Assembly: GCA_018623155.1 (NCBI GenBank)
Contig: JAAZVZ010000002.1
Location: forward strand, 62,001 to 126,000
Length of the DNA stretch: 64,000 nucleotides
Source of the DNA: Glaciecola sp.
Lineage (GTDB): Bacteria > Pseudomonadota > Gammaproteobacteria > Enterobacterales > Alteromonadaceae
Reading direction: 5' to 3'
The first letter of the stretch is position 1. Every line of letters begins with the position of its first letter. The position numbers and the translations under genes were made by a program. Positions 49,351 to 61,094 of the stretch are shown piece after piece. Below the pieces are notes generated by a model. It made no database searches and was not told the DNA's origin. It saw only the letters and a program-made list of their open reading frames with translations.

Positions 49351-51628
49351 ATTCCTTTTCAACCGTGATGGGTGCTTTAGATGGCTCTTGTGGTTTAAAA
49401 TCGAAAGTAAGTGCATTTTTCTTCATATCTACCTTTACATAACCACCGTTGGACAAACCACCGAACAATAATTCGTTCGCGAGCGCTTTCTTGAGTTTGT
49501 CTTGAATTAAACGCCCCATTGGACGGGCGCCCATCGCTTTGTCATAACCTTCTTCAGCTAACCATTCTCGAGCTTTATTTGATACCTCGAGCGAGACTCC
49601 TTTGATATCTAATTGTGCTTGGAGTTCAATCAGGAACTTATCAACCACCTGTAAAATAACCTCTTGAGTCAAGTGATTAAACCAGATGATACCATCCAAG
49701 CGATTGCGAAACTCTGGTGAAAAGACCTTGTTAATTTCACTGAGTGCATCATGTGAGTGGTCTTGCTGTTTAAAGCCAATGGATTTACGGACAGTCGCTT
49801 GTACCCCCGCATTAGTAGTCATCACTAAAACAACATTGCGGAAATCCACTTTACGGCCATTATTATCAGTCAATGTGCCATGATCCATAACTTGCAACAG
49901 AATGTTATAGATATCACTGTGCGCTTTCTCTATCTCATCCAGTAACACAACTGAATACGGGTTTTTGATGACGGCATCCGTTAACAATCCACCTTGATCA
50001 AATCCAACATAGCCTGGAGGTGCACCGATCAAACGAGACACCGCATGACGTTCCATGTACTCTGACATGTCAAATCGTACTAATTCGACACCCATAATTT
50101 TGGCTAATTGCGCGGTGACTTCAGTCTTACCTACTCCCGTGGGACCTGCGAACAAGAATGAGCCAATTGGTTTGGCTTCATTTCCTAGCCCTGAACGGGA
50201 TAAGTGAATCGCATCAGTTAATGTACTGATTGCGTCATCTTGACCGAACACCACCATTTTGAGGTTACGTTCAAGGTTTTTAAGGACTTCCATATCTGAC
50301 GCGGAAACTGATTTTTCCGGGATACGTGCGATCTTTGCAATAATTTTTTCAATTTCTAAATCAGTGATTTCAGAAGGACGCTTATCTTCAGGTATTAAAC
50401 GTAAACTCGCCCCAGCCTCATCCATTACATCAATGGCTTTATCGGGTAAGTGTCGGTCATTGATATATTTGGCTGACAACTCTGCAGCTGCTTTGAGCGC
50501 TCTTTGCGTAAACTTCACACTGTGATGTTCTTCATATCGCGACTTGAGTCCCATCAATATCTTCGTTGTATCTTCAACGCTTGGTTCTACAACGTCAATC
50601 TTTTGGAAACGTCTGGCTAATGCTCGATCTTTTTCAAAGATACTTTGATACTCTTGATACGTAGTAGAGCCAACACAACGAAGCTCACCACTGGAAAGTT
50701 TCGGTTTCAGGAGGTTCGATGCATCCATCACACCACCAGACGCTGCGCCAGCACCTATAATGGTATGAATTTCATCAATAAATAAGATGGCATTTTTATC
50801 CGCTGTGAGTTCTTTTAAGATCCCTTTGAGGCGTTTTTCAAAATCCCCTCGATATTTGGTACCCGCGAGCAAGCCCCCTAAATCTAATGAATACACAGTT
50901 GCTGCGTGCATAACCTCAGGGACATCTTCATTGACGATACGATACGCTAACCCCTCGGCAATCGCCGTTTTACCAACGCCCGCCTCGCCTACAAGCAGAG
51001 GATTGTTTTTACGCCGACGACACAATATCTGAATGGTGCGCTCTACTTCATGGTCACGACCAATTAAGGGGTCAATTTTGCCTTCTTTCGCTGTTGAGTT
51101 CAGGTTAGTCGTGTACTTTGAAAGCATTGATGAATCTTCATCACCTTCAACGCTATCTGATTGTGGCTCATCGCTTGAAGGCTCTTCATCCTGTTTAGTT
51201 ACCCCATGCGAGATGAAATTGACCACATCTAAGCGTGTGACATCGGATTTTTTCAAGATATATACAGCTTGAGATTCTTGTTCACTGAAAATAGCCACTA
51301 ATACGTTCGCGCCAGTCACCTCTCCTTTGCCGGAAGATTGAACGTGAAATACTGCGCGCTGCAATACCCGTTGAAATCCTAATGTAGGTTGAGTTTCTCG
51401 TTCATTCTCCTCATCCTCTAGCATCAAAGGAGTGGTGTCTTTAACAAAGTCTGTGAGTTCTTGTTTGATGGTTTCTAAATCGGCACCACAAGCTTTTAGT
51501 GCCTCTTGCGCCGCAGGATTATCTAACAACGCCAATAACAAGTGTTCAACCGTCATAAACTCATGTCGGTGCTGACGCGCAAATATGAATGCCTCGTTGA
51601 GGGTTTGTTCTAAATCTTTATTTAGCAT
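49349..51628 (-). CDS. clpA: ATP-dependent Clp protease ATPase subunit ClpA
   Basis: AAA+ unfoldase that feeds proteins to ClpP. The protein is 759 residues (758 in E. coli). An N-terminal Clp_N repeat domain (about 1-140) binds ClpS. Two ATPase modules follow, with Walker A motifs GEAGVGKT and GPTGVGKT. The IGF-type loop that docks on ClpP lies after the second module (IGFKQQDHS). The stop codon overlaps the terminator shared with infA. clpS lies 34 bases upstream. ClpP is not in the window. Confidence 0.97.
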   Translation of the reverse strand: MLNKDLEQTLNEAFIFARQHRHEFMTVEHLLLALLDNPAAQEALKACGADLETIKQELTDFVKDTTPLMLEDEENERETQPTLGFQRVLQRAVFHVQSSGKGEVTGANVLVAIFSEQESQAVYILKKSDVTRLDVVNFISHGVTKQDEEPSSDEPQSDSVEGDEDSSMLSKYTTNLNSTAKEGKIDPLIGRDHEVERTIQILCRRRKNNPLLVGEAGVGKTAIAEGLAYRIVNEDVPEVMHAATVYSLDLGGLLAGTKYRGDFEKRLKGILKELTADKNAILFIDEIHTIIGAGAASGGVMDASNLLKPKLSSGELRCVGSTTYQEYQSIFEKDRALARRFQKIDVVEPSVEDTTKILMGLKSRYEEHHSVKFTQRALKAAAELSAKYINDRHLPDKAIDVMDEAGASLRLIPEDKRPSEITDLEIEKIIAKIARIPEKSVSASDMEVLKNLERNLKMVVFGQDDAISTLTDAIHLSRSGLGNEAKPIGSFLFAGPTGVGKTEVTAQLAKIMGVELVRFDMSEYMERHAVSRLIGAPPGYVGFDQGGLLTDAVIKNPYSVVLLDEIEKAHSDIYNILLQVMDHGTLTDNNGRKVDFRNVVLVMTTNAGVQATVRKSIGFKQQDHSHDALSEINKVFSPEFRNRLDGIIWFNHLTQEVILQVVDKFLIELQAQLDIKGVSLEVSNKAREWLAEEGYDKAMGARPMGRLIQDKLKKALANELLFGGLSNGGYVKVDMKKNALTFDFKPQEPSKAPITVEKE

Positions 51629-51662
51629 ATTAGATATGACCTCTTTTGCTTACGCAATGTGA

Positions 51663-51983
51663 TTACGCGCGTTCCATTGTAGACATCAGTGGATGCTGAT
51701 GCTTACGCGCATATTCGTTTACCTGCATGACTTTAGTTTCTGCTATCTCCGCAGTAAAAACTCCACATACAGCTTTTCCTCGATAATGTACTGTCAGCAT
51801 TATTTGATTAGCTTGTTCGGAATTCATGCGAAAAAACTTTACTAAAACGCTGACCACAAACTCCATCGGCGTATAATCGTCATTATTTAGAATGACCTTA
51901 TACATCGGCGGCGGTTGGGTTTTCTGACGCTCACTTTCGAGCTGCTTGTCGCCGTCTAGGATGGTTGTATTATCTTTACTCAT
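51663..51983 (-). CDS. clpS: ClpS adaptor for N-degron substrates
   Basis: Adaptor that recognises N-terminal Leu, Phe, Trp or Tyr and hands the protein to ClpA. The protein is 106 residues. The conserved block [21 protein letters not shown] contains the Asn-Asp and Met residues that line the binding pocket, and [19 protein letters not shown] follows. It is upstream of clpA in one unit and divergent from cspD across 246 bases, as in E. coli. Confidence 0.96.
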   Translation of the reverse strand: MSKDNTTILDGDKQLESERQKTQPPPMYKVILNNDDYTPMEFVVSVLVKFFRMNSEQANQIMLTVHYRGKAVCGVFTAEIAETKVMQVNEYARKHQHPLMSTMERA

Positions 51984-52229
51984 ACTTTTAATATAATACC
52001 TATCGAGAGTTTTTCATCTATTAATAAAAAAATAAATTTTTTTATTCGTTCATGAACTTGACATAACGCAAGACCAGTGACTACTTTTATATAAGTTATG
52101 CGGAATTCTATTGGCTTTGCAGACGATTTTCGCTCAACTTTGACACTATCCTATATTATATTCAGCTGTTTTTATAGTCATAGTGGAATCATTCACTCAC
52201 ATTAAAGAAAAGCAGAGAGGAACAAGTAT

Positions 52230-52448
52230 ATGGCGCTTGGCAAAGTTAAGTGGTTTAACAACGCTAAAGGTTTCGGCTTCATAGTCCCCGAAGATGGAGG
52301 TGAAGATATATTTGCTCATTATTCAACAATAAAGATGGATGGATACCGCTCTTTAAAGGCAGGACAGGAAGTCACTTTTGATGTCGCACAAGGCCCCAAA
52401 GGCTTGCATGCGGAGAATATTGCTTTAGATCAAGATTCGGAACGCTAG
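52230..52448 (+). CDS. cspD: Cold-shock-like protein CspD
   Basis: OB-fold nucleic-acid-binding protein. E. coli CspD inhibits replication in stationary phase. The 72 residues include KWFNNAKGFGFI (RNP1) and EDIFAHYSTIKMDGYRSLK, whose FAHYSTI distinguishes CspD from CspA. AGAGG precedes the ATG by nine bases. Two TTGACA hexamers (52058, 52140) lie in the 246-base upstream region, but neither has a convincing -10 at 16-18 bases. A terminator follows. Confidence 0.94.
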   Translation: MALGKVKWFNNAKGFGFIVPEDGGEDIFAHYSTIKMDGYRSLKAGQEVTFDVAQGPKGLHAENIALDQDSER

Positions 52449-52471
52449 TCGGTGTTTTGTTGAAATATTCA

Positions 52472-52500
52472 AAATAAAGCAGGCTCTGCCTGCTTTATTT
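52472..52500 (+). terminator. Intrinsic terminator after cspD
   Basis: AAATAAAGCAGGC and GCCTGCTTTATTT form a 13-bp perfect stem around TCT. Confidence 0.88.
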
Positions 52501-52581
52501 GTAAAACAATTATTGTGCATGAAGTTAAATCCTTCCCTGTGATAAACTTTTGCCTTTACAAGTAAAGATAACGCTACATCC

Positions 52582-53115
52582 ATGATTGTCCTTTTCAACA
52601 AACCGTTCGATGTCCTATGCCAATTCTCGCCTCAACCTGGCAAGCGCACATTAAAAGATTATATCGATGTACCCAAGGTCTATGCTGCCGGTCGTCTCGA
52701 CCGCGACAGTGAAGGGCTCTTGGTACTCACTGATGACGGCGCTTTACAACATCGTATTACTCATCCTAAACAGAAAATGAGCAAAGAATATTGGGTACAA
52801 GTGGAGGGCGAAATCAGTCCAGACGCTATTGAGCAGCTATGTCAAGGCGTGATGTTAAAAGATGGTATAACGCGTCCAGCAAAAGTCAGTGCCATCGCGG
52901 CACCGGATGTGTGGGACCGAGACCCTCCGATTCGGGAACGTAAGTCCATTCCGACGTCATGGATAAGGGTCGTCATCAAAGAAGGTCGTAACCGCCAGGT
53001 GCGCCGAATGACCGCAGCAGTAGGCTTTCCAACATTGAGATTAATTCGTTATCGTATTGGAAGCTGGACACTAGATGCTATTACGCATGGAGAATATAAA
53101 ATAATCGAACATTAA
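52582..53115 (+). CDS. rluE: 23S rRNA pseudouridine-2457 synthase RluE
   Basis: Makes pseudouridine 2457 in 23S rRNA. The protein is 177 residues, shorter than E. coli RluE (217) mainly at the N-terminus. The catalytic Asp is in [15 protein letters not shown], and [18 protein letters not shown] and [22 protein letters not shown] blocks identify the RluE branch (here [14 protein letters not shown]). It lies upstream of mnmA; the nudJ gene found between them in E. coli is absent. Confidence 0.93.
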   Translation: MIVLFNKPFDVLCQFSPQPGKRTLKDYIDVPKVYAAGRLDRDSEGLLVLTDDGALQHRITHPKQKMSKEYWVQVEGEISPDAIEQLCQGVMLKDGITRPAKVSAIAAPDVWDRDPPIRERKSIPTSWIRVVIKEGRNRQVRRMTAAVGFPTLRLIRYRIGSWTLDAITHGEYKIIEH

Positions 53116-53187
53116 GGCGATGAATCGCGGGCAAAAAAATGCTAAAATAGTTATGTTTTAATGAACATAATGATTAACGTTGCCTGC

Positions 53188-54315
53188 ATGCAAAGCACAT
53201 CCCAAAATACACATGAAATAATTCCTGAAAACACCAAAGTCATCGTCGGCATGTCCGGTGGTGTAGATTCCTCCGTGTCGGCCTATTTGCTAAAAGAAGC
53301 AGGCTATCAAGTCGAAGGCGTTTTTATGAAAAACTGGGAAGAAGACGACAACGACGAATACTGTGCGGCGGCAGAAGATTTGGCTGATGCTCAAGCGGTG
53401 GCAGACAAATTAGACATTGAGCTACACACAATCAATTTTGCCGCCGAATATTGGGATAACGTTTTTGAGTATTTCTTAGCCGAATACAAAGCAGGTCGTA
53501 CCCCGAATCCTGACATCATGTGTAACAAAGAAATCAAATTTAAGGCATTCTTAGAATACGCTGCAGAGGACCTAGGGGCTGACTTTATCGCAACTGGGCA
53601 TTATGTTCAGCGTAGAAAGGCCGATGGCACAACCCAAATGCTCAGAGGCTTAGATCAGAACAAAGACCAAAGTTATTTTCTGTATACCTTAAGTCATGAA
53701 CACGTCAGTAAGACTCTTTTCCCAATTGGTCACCTTGAGAAACCTGAAGTGCGCCGCATTGCCGAAGCACAGGGCCTGGTGACGCACGACAAAAAAGACT
53801 CAACGGGCATTTGTTTTATTGGTGAGCGTAAATTCAAAGACTTTTTAGCACAATATCTGCCTGCCCAACCAGGCCCTATTGTTACCGCTGAAGGTGAACG
53901 AATCGGAGAGCATCAAGGCTTAATGTACCACACCTTAGGGCAGCGCAAAGGTTTACTGATTGGTGGTACCAAAGACCATGGCGATGAACCTTGGTATGTC
54001 GTAGACAAAGATGTGCCCAACAATACGCTGATTGTTGGGCAAGGTGCTAATCATCCTCGGTTATTCTCCAAAGGTCTCATTGCGAACCAACTGCATTGGG
54101 TAGATCGTATCGCCTTAACTGAAACTACACGCATGACCGTCAAAACACGATACCGACAGCATGACATTGATTGTGTTGTTGAACCAACAGATAACGATTG
54201 CGTTAAAGTCATCTTTGACGAGCCACAAAAAGCCGTTACACCGGGTCAATCCGCTGTATTTTATCAAGGTAACGTGTGCTTAGGAGGTGGCATCATTGAG
54301 AGTTATATACGTTAA
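53188..54315 (+). CDS. mnmA: tRNA-specific 2-thiouridylase MnmA
   Basis: Thiolates U34 of tRNA-Glu, -Gln and -Lys. The PP-loop motif [12 protein letters not shown] lies near the N-terminus. Catalytic cysteines are in [10 protein letters not shown] and [10 protein letters not shown]. The start is uncertain: ATG codons at 53161, 53170 and 53188 are all in frame and none has a strong ribosome site. I prefer 53188 (375 residues), which is nearest to the E. coli length of 368. The stop overlaps the hflD ATG by one base. Confidence 0.93.
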   Translation: MQSTSQNTHEIIPENTKVIVGMSGGVDSSVSAYLLKEAGYQVEGVFMKNWEEDDNDEYCAAAEDLADAQAVADKLDIELHTINFAAEYWDNVFEYFLAEYKAGRTPNPDIMCNKEIKFKAFLEYAAEDLGADFIATGHYVQRRKADGTTQMLRGLDQNKDQSYFLYTLSHEHVSKTLFPIGHLEKPEVRRIAEAQGLVTHDKKDSTGICFIGERKFKDFLAQYLPAQPGPIVTAEGERIGEHQGLMYHTLGQRKGLLIGGTKDHGDEPWYVVDKDVPNNTLIVGQGANHPRLFSKGLIANQLHWVDRIALTETTRMTVKTRYRQHDIDCVVEPTDNDCVKVIFDEPQKAVTPGQSAVFYQGNVCLGGGIIESYIR

Positions 54316-54938
54316 TGAGTGAAGCAATAGAATCTACCCTAGCCCTTGCCGGAGTGTGCCAAGCCGCCGCTTTAGTGCAAGCCATCGCCCGTGCAGGTCA
54401 ATGTGATGATACGGCATTTCAAGCAAGCATTTCTAGTATTTGTGTGACAGAGCCTGAGCACCCACAACAGGTATACGGTCAATTATCAAATTTAAAAATT
54501 GGGTACACGACATTAGTGCATCAACTCAACACCAGAAGTGCTCAAAAAGATGCCGAACTCACTCGCTACGTTGCCAGCTTATTGGGTTTTGAGCGAAAGC
54601 TGGCCAAAAGGCCAGACGCTATGAATGAGCTAGGCCAACGCATCAGTAATGTGCAAAGGCAGTTAGCCCATGTTGAATTTGAACATCACCAAATATTAAA
54701 TAGTTTAGCCAGTGCTTACGTTGACATAGTCAGTCCACTAGCACCGCGAATTCAAGTCGCAGGGAATCCTGCGTATCTCGGCCAAGCCCCTATCCAGGCA
54801 AAAGTTCGAGCATTATTACTAGCAGGGGTTCGCTCTGCTGTATTGTGGCGCCAAATGGGAGGCCAGCGCCGCCAAATTTTATTAAATCGTAAACGCATCT
54901 TGCGCGGAGCCCAAGCTGCCTTACAGCAAATGAGTTAG
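54315..54938 (+). CDS. hflD: HflD (YcfC) family protein
   Basis: Membrane-associated helical protein reported in E. coli to modulate phage lambda CII stability. Its cellular role is otherwise unclear. The protein is 207 residues. The opening TLALAGVCQAAALVQAIAR and the C-terminal VRALLLAGVRSAVLWRQMGG are characteristic. It is coupled to mnmA by TAATG and lies 16 bases before purB, the conserved mnmA-hflD-purB order. Confidence 0.93.
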   Translation: MSEAIESTLALAGVCQAAALVQAIARAGQCDDTAFQASISSICVTEPEHPQQVYGQLSNLKIGYTTLVHQLNTRSAQKDAELTRYVASLLGFERKLAKRPDAMNELGQRISNVQRQLAHVEFEHHQILNSLASAYVDIVSPLAPRIQVAGNPAYLGQAPIQAKVRALLLAGVRSAVLWRQMGGQRRQILLNRKRILRGAQAALQQMS

Positions 54939-54945
54939 ACGTTAG

Positions 54946-56331
<1,386 letters not shown>

Positions 56332-56339
56332 AGTCCTGT

Positions 56340-56373
56340 AAAGATGCCTCTTTTTTTTAAAGAGGCATCTTTT
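56340..56373 (+). terminator. Intrinsic terminator after purB
   Basis: AAAGATGCCTCTTT and AAAGAGGCATCTTT form a perfect 14-bp stem around five T bases, followed by T bases. Confidence 0.9.
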
Positions 56374-56447
56374 ACTCCACATTTCATCTATGCCAATATA
56401 CGTCGAATCGCATTTATATCTGTATGGGCAATAGGGAACCACACAAT

Positions 56448-57611
56448 ATGACTTCGCATATCAACGATATCATTGATTTTGATCCTGAAGTTTTTTTAAA
56501 GCAATACTGGCAAAAAAAACCTTGTATTATTCGCAAACTATTTCCAGATTTTAGCGATCCAGTAGATGCTGATATTTTGGCCGGACTTTCGCTTGAAGAA
56601 GAAATTGATGCACGCATTGTCAGTTGTGAAAACGGAAACTGGGATGTTCAGCAGGGGCCCTTTAATACAGAAGACTTCGATGAACATTGTGTAGGCAACT
56701 GGACATTGATGGTACAAGGTGTCGACAATTACTTACCTGAAACCCAATTCTTAACTGAACAGTTTTCTTTTATCCCACACTGGCGCTTTGACGATTTGTT
56801 GGTAACGTACAGTGTCGCCGGTGGTGGTGTGGGGGCTCATTATGATGAGTATGATGTATTTATCGTCCAAGGCATGGGACAAAGGCGCTGGCAAGTTGGC
56901 CACAAACTAAGTAGTCACTCTGAAAAACTCTATCCTCATTCCGATTTACAACAAGTAAAACCATTTGAACCTATCATCGATATTGTGATGCTACCGGGCG
57001 ATGTTTTATATATTCCTCCTTTCTATCCACATCAAGGTAAATCCATCACTGAATGTCTGAATTATTCAATTGGTTTTAGAGCCCCAAATCAAAGTGAGTT
57101 ATTTCAAGGTATAGCGGATGGAATATTGGATAATGATATTTTAACCAAACGATTTAGTGACCCTAATCGGGAACTCACAAATAAACGTTCAGCAGTCAAT
57201 GAGCACGATATTTTTGTCTTAAAACAGCTAATGCATCAGTTCATTGATTTAGACGAAATGGATTATTTACTCACCGAAATGTTGTCCAAAACTTATCATC
57301 CAATCCATGATGATTATGCCCTTGACTCGCCTTACAGTCGACCTGAAATGCTACAGCTCATCAATACAGGTTTCACTTTGACGCCGAATCTTGGGGTTCG
57401 ACCGCTCTATTCTGAGCATCAAATCAATGAATTCTTTGTGTTCTTTATAAACGGTCATCGCTTTGAAGCAGATGCTGTGGATAGATTTTTTTTCGAAACC
57501 TTATTAAATGCCACACAATTAAATGTTGGCCACAAAGACCAGCTTCAATTTAGTAGCGTTGATATCATTACAAAGTTAGTGAATGAAGGATTTTACTCAA
57601 TCCTAGACTAA
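56448..57611 (+). CDS. roxA: Ribosomal protein L16 arginine hydroxylase RoxA (YcfD)
   Basis: Fe(II)/2-oxoglutarate oxygenase with a JmjC/cupin fold that hydroxylates an arginine of ribosomal protein L16. The ATG at 56448 gives 387 residues (373 in E. coli). Iron ligands are visible as the His and Asp of GAHYDEYDVF and the His of FYPHQGKS. IIDIVMLPGDVLYIPP and LNYSIGFRAPNQSEL are family blocks. An ATG eight codons earlier is less likely. It lies near purB, as in E. coli. Its stop overlaps that of the convergent small gene. Confidence 0.92.
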   Translation: MTSHINDIIDFDPEVFLKQYWQKKPCIIRKLFPDFSDPVDADILAGLSLEEEIDARIVSCENGNWDVQQGPFNTEDFDEHCVGNWTLMVQGVDNYLPETQFLTEQFSFIPHWRFDDLLVTYSVAGGGVGAHYDEYDVFIVQGMGQRRWQVGHKLSSHSEKLYPHSDLQQVKPFEPIIDIVMLPGDVLYIPPFYPHQGKSITECLNYSIGFRAPNQSELFQGIADGILDNDILTKRFSDPNRELTNKRSAVNEHDIFVLKQLMHQFIDLDEMDYLLTEMLSKTYHPIHDDYALDSPYSRPEMLQLINTGFTLTPNLGVRPLYSEHQINEFFVFFINGHRFEADAVDRFFFETLLNATQLNVGHKDQLQFSSVDIITKLVNEGFYSILD

Positions 57612-58021
57612 TTGACCTGCCAAAGTTTATCATCTTCGCTCATATGGTATAAATCATGGGCACGGGTACCAAGTAAGGTAAGGTATTCTTTTTGCGTCTC
57701 ATCGATATTGTCAGCCTGAGAAAGGTTTTCAACCTTTAACTGCCATAGCAAAGAAAAGTGTTTTAACACCCCTCGAACGTCTGCTGATACATCTGCTGGC
57801 ACAAAATCCACAGGCAAATCACCGCTGATGACCCAAAAAAATTTCCCATCACGGGTTTTGATTTTCCATACCGCTACCATTGGAGCAAGGTAGCGGCTAT
57901 CTTCCACTACTACAGATTCAAATAACACACCATTTTCAGCGAGATGCTTGTTGGCTTTTTGAAATTGTTCTCGCACCCACTGGGCTAATTGTTCTTGATC
58001 TTGTGGAACTGATTCGGCCAT
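57608..58021 (-). CDS. Conserved hypothetical protein (possibly DUF4826)
   Basis: 137-residue soluble acidic protein of unknown function. A helical N-terminus (EQLAQWVREQFQKANKHLAENG) precedes a beta-rich core with VVEDSRYLAPMVAVWKI and FFWVISGDLPVDFV. A helical C-terminus contains HFSLLWQLKVENL. I recall a family named DUF4826 in Shewanella and Alteromonas with this length, but cannot confirm it. It is 8 bases downstream of ydiJ on the same strand, so it is probably cotranscribed. Its stop overlaps the roxA stop by 4 bases. Confidence 0.75.
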   Translation of the reverse strand: MAESVPQDQEQLAQWVREQFQKANKHLAENGVLFESVVVEDSRYLAPMVAVWKIKTRDGKFFWVISGDLPVDFVPADVSADVRGVLKHFSLLWQLKVENLSQADNIDETQKEYLTLLGTRAHDLYHMSEDDKLWQVN

Positions 58022-58029
58022 GTTGGATC

Positions 58030-61000
58030 CTATAGTGATAATGAATTAAGTAATATTTGTAATGGATGACGAGGTTTTCCATCACTGTAACGCGCAACTT
58101 GGCTGCGACAAGAATACCCAGTTACCGCGCGTTGCTCAGGAGTAAAGCGCGCAATGGCATCGCGCCAGCTCAAGTCATATATACCCTTGCTGTTTTGTAA
58201 ATGCACGACTTCATGACCATAGGTACCTGCCATACCACAACATCCAACAGACACTATCCCAAGCTCCAATCCTACATCAGCAAATATCTTCTGCCATTGT
58301 TTTTCACTCGTTGGTAAAGCGGTTTTCTCTGTACAGTGAGTAAAAAGCGCAAACTCTTGTGAAGATTGAGCGGTTATTTGAGTGAGCGCCTCTGAAGCAT
58401 ATTGTGAAAGCCACTCATGCACTGCTAACACGCTAAAGTCACCACGCTGAGCTCCTAAGGTCTTTGTGTACTCATCTCGATAAACTAAGAGTAAAGAAGC
58501 ATCCACTCCAACCATTGGAATATTTAGCCTTGCCATATCATTCAAGAATGCTGAAGTATTCTTGGCTGTTTGAGCAAACTCCTCTAAAAATCCTTTGACA
58601 TGCTGAGGTTTACCATTAGGGTTAAATGGCAGTAACACTGGGTTAAATCCTAGTTTTTGTGCGAGCAAGACAAAGTCTTCTACAACCTGAGCATCATAAA
58701 AGCTCGTAAAGGGATCTTGCACAATTAATATGGTTTGAGCCTTTTGTTCGTCTGACAACTGCTGTAAGGCAGTTATATCAAATTTTGTAGAAACCCGTTT
58801 CTTTAACGTTGGTGTAGATAGCAATGGTGCATCCACATACCCAATACTTTCACGGATCAACCACTGCATTAGCCGAGTTCTCATCACAGCATTGTGCAAG
58901 GAAGCGATTTTGGCTAACCAAGGTGCCATACGTTCAATGTTGGCTACCAAATAGTCTTTTACAGGACGTGAGTAGCGCTGATAATACAATGCCATAAACT
59001 TGGCTCTAAAATCAGGCACATCCACACCCACTGGGCATTGTGCGGAACAAGATTTACACGCTAAACATTCGTCCATCACATGCATGACTTCGTGTGAAAA
59101 ATCCGCTTTGCTTTGTGCCGAGTTAGTATTGATTAGACGACTGAACCATGAAGAAGTCCCTTTACTGACATCCAAAGCATTGGTATCAACACCCTGCTTG
59201 GCCAACAAACGTAACCATTCTCGAATCATCCCTGCACGGCCTTTGGGCGAATGACGACGGTCTCCTGTGATCTTAAAAGATGGACACATAGGTGATGAGG
59301 TGTCGTAATTAAAACACAACCCATTACCGTTACAACTCATTGCAGGTTCATATGCTTCTTTAAAAACCATCGGAATCGTTCGATCGTATGTACCTCGTTT
59401 ATGATCGCTGACTTTGACTAGCTCAGCATCGGACTCATATGGCGTACAAATCTTGCCTGGATTCATCTTGTTGTGCGGATCAAATACAGCTTTGATTTTG
59501 CGTAACTCATCATACAACTCTGCACCAAAAAACGCTGGCGCGTATTCACTGCGATAACCTTTACCGTGCTCACCCCACATCAAGCCGCCATATTTAGCGA
59601 CTAAAGCCACTACTTGGTCTGATATTTGTTTTAGTAAGACTTCTTGTTGTGGGTCATTCATATCTAGAGCTGGGCGAACGTGTAATACACCTGCATCAAC
59701 ATGGCCAAACATACCGTAGTCTAACTTGTGTGAATCGAGTAAATCGCGAAACTCCATAATGAAATCGGCTAGATTTTCAGGAGGAACCGCAGTATCTTCT
59801 GCAAACGCAATCGGTTTCTTAGCCCCATCGGTTTTACCAAGCAAGCCTACTGCTTTTTTGCGCATTGCATATATTTTTTGAATATCCGCAACATCATAGG
59901 TCACTTGAAACCCTATCACCCCAGTTTCACCTGATTCAATTTCAGATTGTAAACGCGCTTCCAAAGCAGTCAATTTAGTTGTTATTTCAGCGTTATTTTC
60001 ACTATTGTACTCAACCATATTCAAGCCAAGGACTTCAGCATTGGGTACATCTTGAATCAAATCTGAAACCGAGTGCCAGATAATGTCCGCTTTGGCTAGA
60101 TTGAGTACTTTTGAATCAACCGTCTCAACCGAAGTTGCTTCCGCTTCGACCATCTTGGGCGCATGACGCAATGCTGATTCAAAAGAATTGTATTTAATGT
60201 TTACCAATGCTTTATATTTTGCAATTGGAGTAATGTTGAGTTTGGCTTCTGCAACAAATGCCAGAGACCCTTCCGAACCTGCAATGAGTCTGCTTAAATC
60301 AAATTGCTCTTGTTCTGGAATGTAGGCATGCTCTAAATCATAGCCGGTTAAAAAACGATTCAGACGAGGAAATTTTGCTAAAATCTGTTCTCTCTTAGCG
60401 ACACATGATGCTTGGATTTGTTCACTGATTTGCGCATAACTCTGTTGTGCATGCGCTAAACAGTCATGAATAGCCGTTGGCGTGGTGTGTAACACATCAC
60501 CATTGGCTAATACACTGGTAAGGCCAAGAATATGATCAGACGTTTTACCATACACCAAAGAACCTTGACCGGAAGCGTCTGTATTAATCATGCCTCCGAT
60601 TGTGGCGCGATTAGAGGTAGAAAGGTCTGGTGCAAAAAAGAAACCAAATGGCTTAAGTGCATCATTGAGTGCGTCTTTGACCACACCTGATTGAACCCTG
60701 ACCCAACGCTCCTGCGCGTTAATCTCTAGAATCTGATTCATGTGTCGAGCCGTCTCAACAATGATCCCAGAAGTTAATGACTGACCATTAGTACCAGTAC
60801 CACCACCTCGAGCAGAAAACACAACATCTGGAAAATCATTCGCAACTCTGCCAATGATGGATAAATCATCCACTGATTTAGGATACACCACCGCTTGTGG
60901 CAATTTCTGATAGATAGAATTATCAGTGGCCATTGCAAACCGCGACGAATAGGCCGTTTCGATATCACCATTAAAGGCACTGGCACGCAATGCATCTAAA

Positions 61001-61053
61001 TACTCTTGATAGTGAACAGATAAAGCTTCTTGTGGATCAAGTACCGGTAACAT
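58030..61053 (-). CDS. ydiJ: FAD-binding and Fe-S oxidoreductase YdiJ (D-2-hydroxyglutarate dehydrogenase-like)
   Basis: 1007-residue fusion protein. An N-terminal FAD-binding PCMH domain (FSARGGGTGTNGQSL at about 80-94) and the FAD-oxidase C-terminal domain are followed by a ferredoxin-like region with CLACKSCSAQCPVGVD. A CCG-type domain ends with VGCCGMAGTYGH. E. coli YdiJ (1018 residues) has the same layout and oxidises D-2-hydroxyglutarate; the same substrate is inferred here. A nearby ppsA/ppsR pair also lies close to ydiJ in E. coli. The ppsA terminator separates it from ppsA. Confidence 0.92.
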   Translation of the reverse strand: MLPVLDPQEALSVHYQEYLDALRASAFNGDIETAYSSRFAMATDNSIYQKLPQAVVYPKSVDDLSIIGRVANDFPDVVFSARGGGTGTNGQSLTSGIIVETARHMNQILEINAQERWVRVQSGVVKDALNDALKPFGFFFAPDLSTSNRATIGGMINTDASGQGSLVYGKTSDHILGLTSVLANGDVLHTTPTAIHDCLAHAQQSYAQISEQIQASCVAKREQILAKFPRLNRFLTGYDLEHAYIPEQEQFDLSRLIAGSEGSLAFVAEAKLNITPIAKYKALVNIKYNSFESALRHAPKMVEAEATSVETVDSKVLNLAKADIIWHSVSDLIQDVPNAEVLGLNMVEYNSENNAEITTKLTALEARLQSEIESGETGVIGFQVTYDVADIQKIYAMRKKAVGLLGKTDGAKKPIAFAEDTAVPPENLADFIMEFRDLLDSHKLDYGMFGHVDAGVLHVRPALDMNDPQQEVLLKQISDQVVALVAKYGGLMWGEHGKGYRSEYAPAFFGAELYDELRKIKAVFDPHNKMNPGKICTPYESDAELVKVSDHKRGTYDRTIPMVFKEAYEPAMSCNGNGLCFNYDTSSPMCPSFKITGDRRHSPKGRAGMIREWLRLLAKQGVDTNALDVSKGTSSWFSRLINTNSAQSKADFSHEVMHVMDECLACKSCSAQCPVGVDVPDFRAKFMALYYQRYSRPVKDYLVANIERMAPWLAKIASLHNAVMRTRLMQWLIRESIGYVDAPLLSTPTLKKRVSTKFDITALQQLSDEQKAQTILIVQDPFTSFYDAQVVEDFVLLAQKLGFNPVLLPFNPNGKPQHVKGFLEEFAQTAKNTSAFLNDMARLNIPMVGVDASLLLVYRDEYTKTLGAQRGDFSVLAVHEWLSQYASEALTQITAQSSQEFALFTHCTEKTALPTSEKQWQKIFADVGLELGIVSVGCCGMAGTYGHEVVHLQNSKGIYDLSWRDAIARFTPEQRAVTGYSCRSQVARYSDGKPRHPLQILLNSLSL

Positions 61054-61094
61054 ATTGAATCATTAATCGTAAAATATGTGCGACATTATACAAA

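Noticed and set aside
52058..52145. Two TTGACA hexamers as cspD promoters
   Set aside because: Neither is followed at 16-18 bases by a convincing -10 box, so I did not call a promoter.
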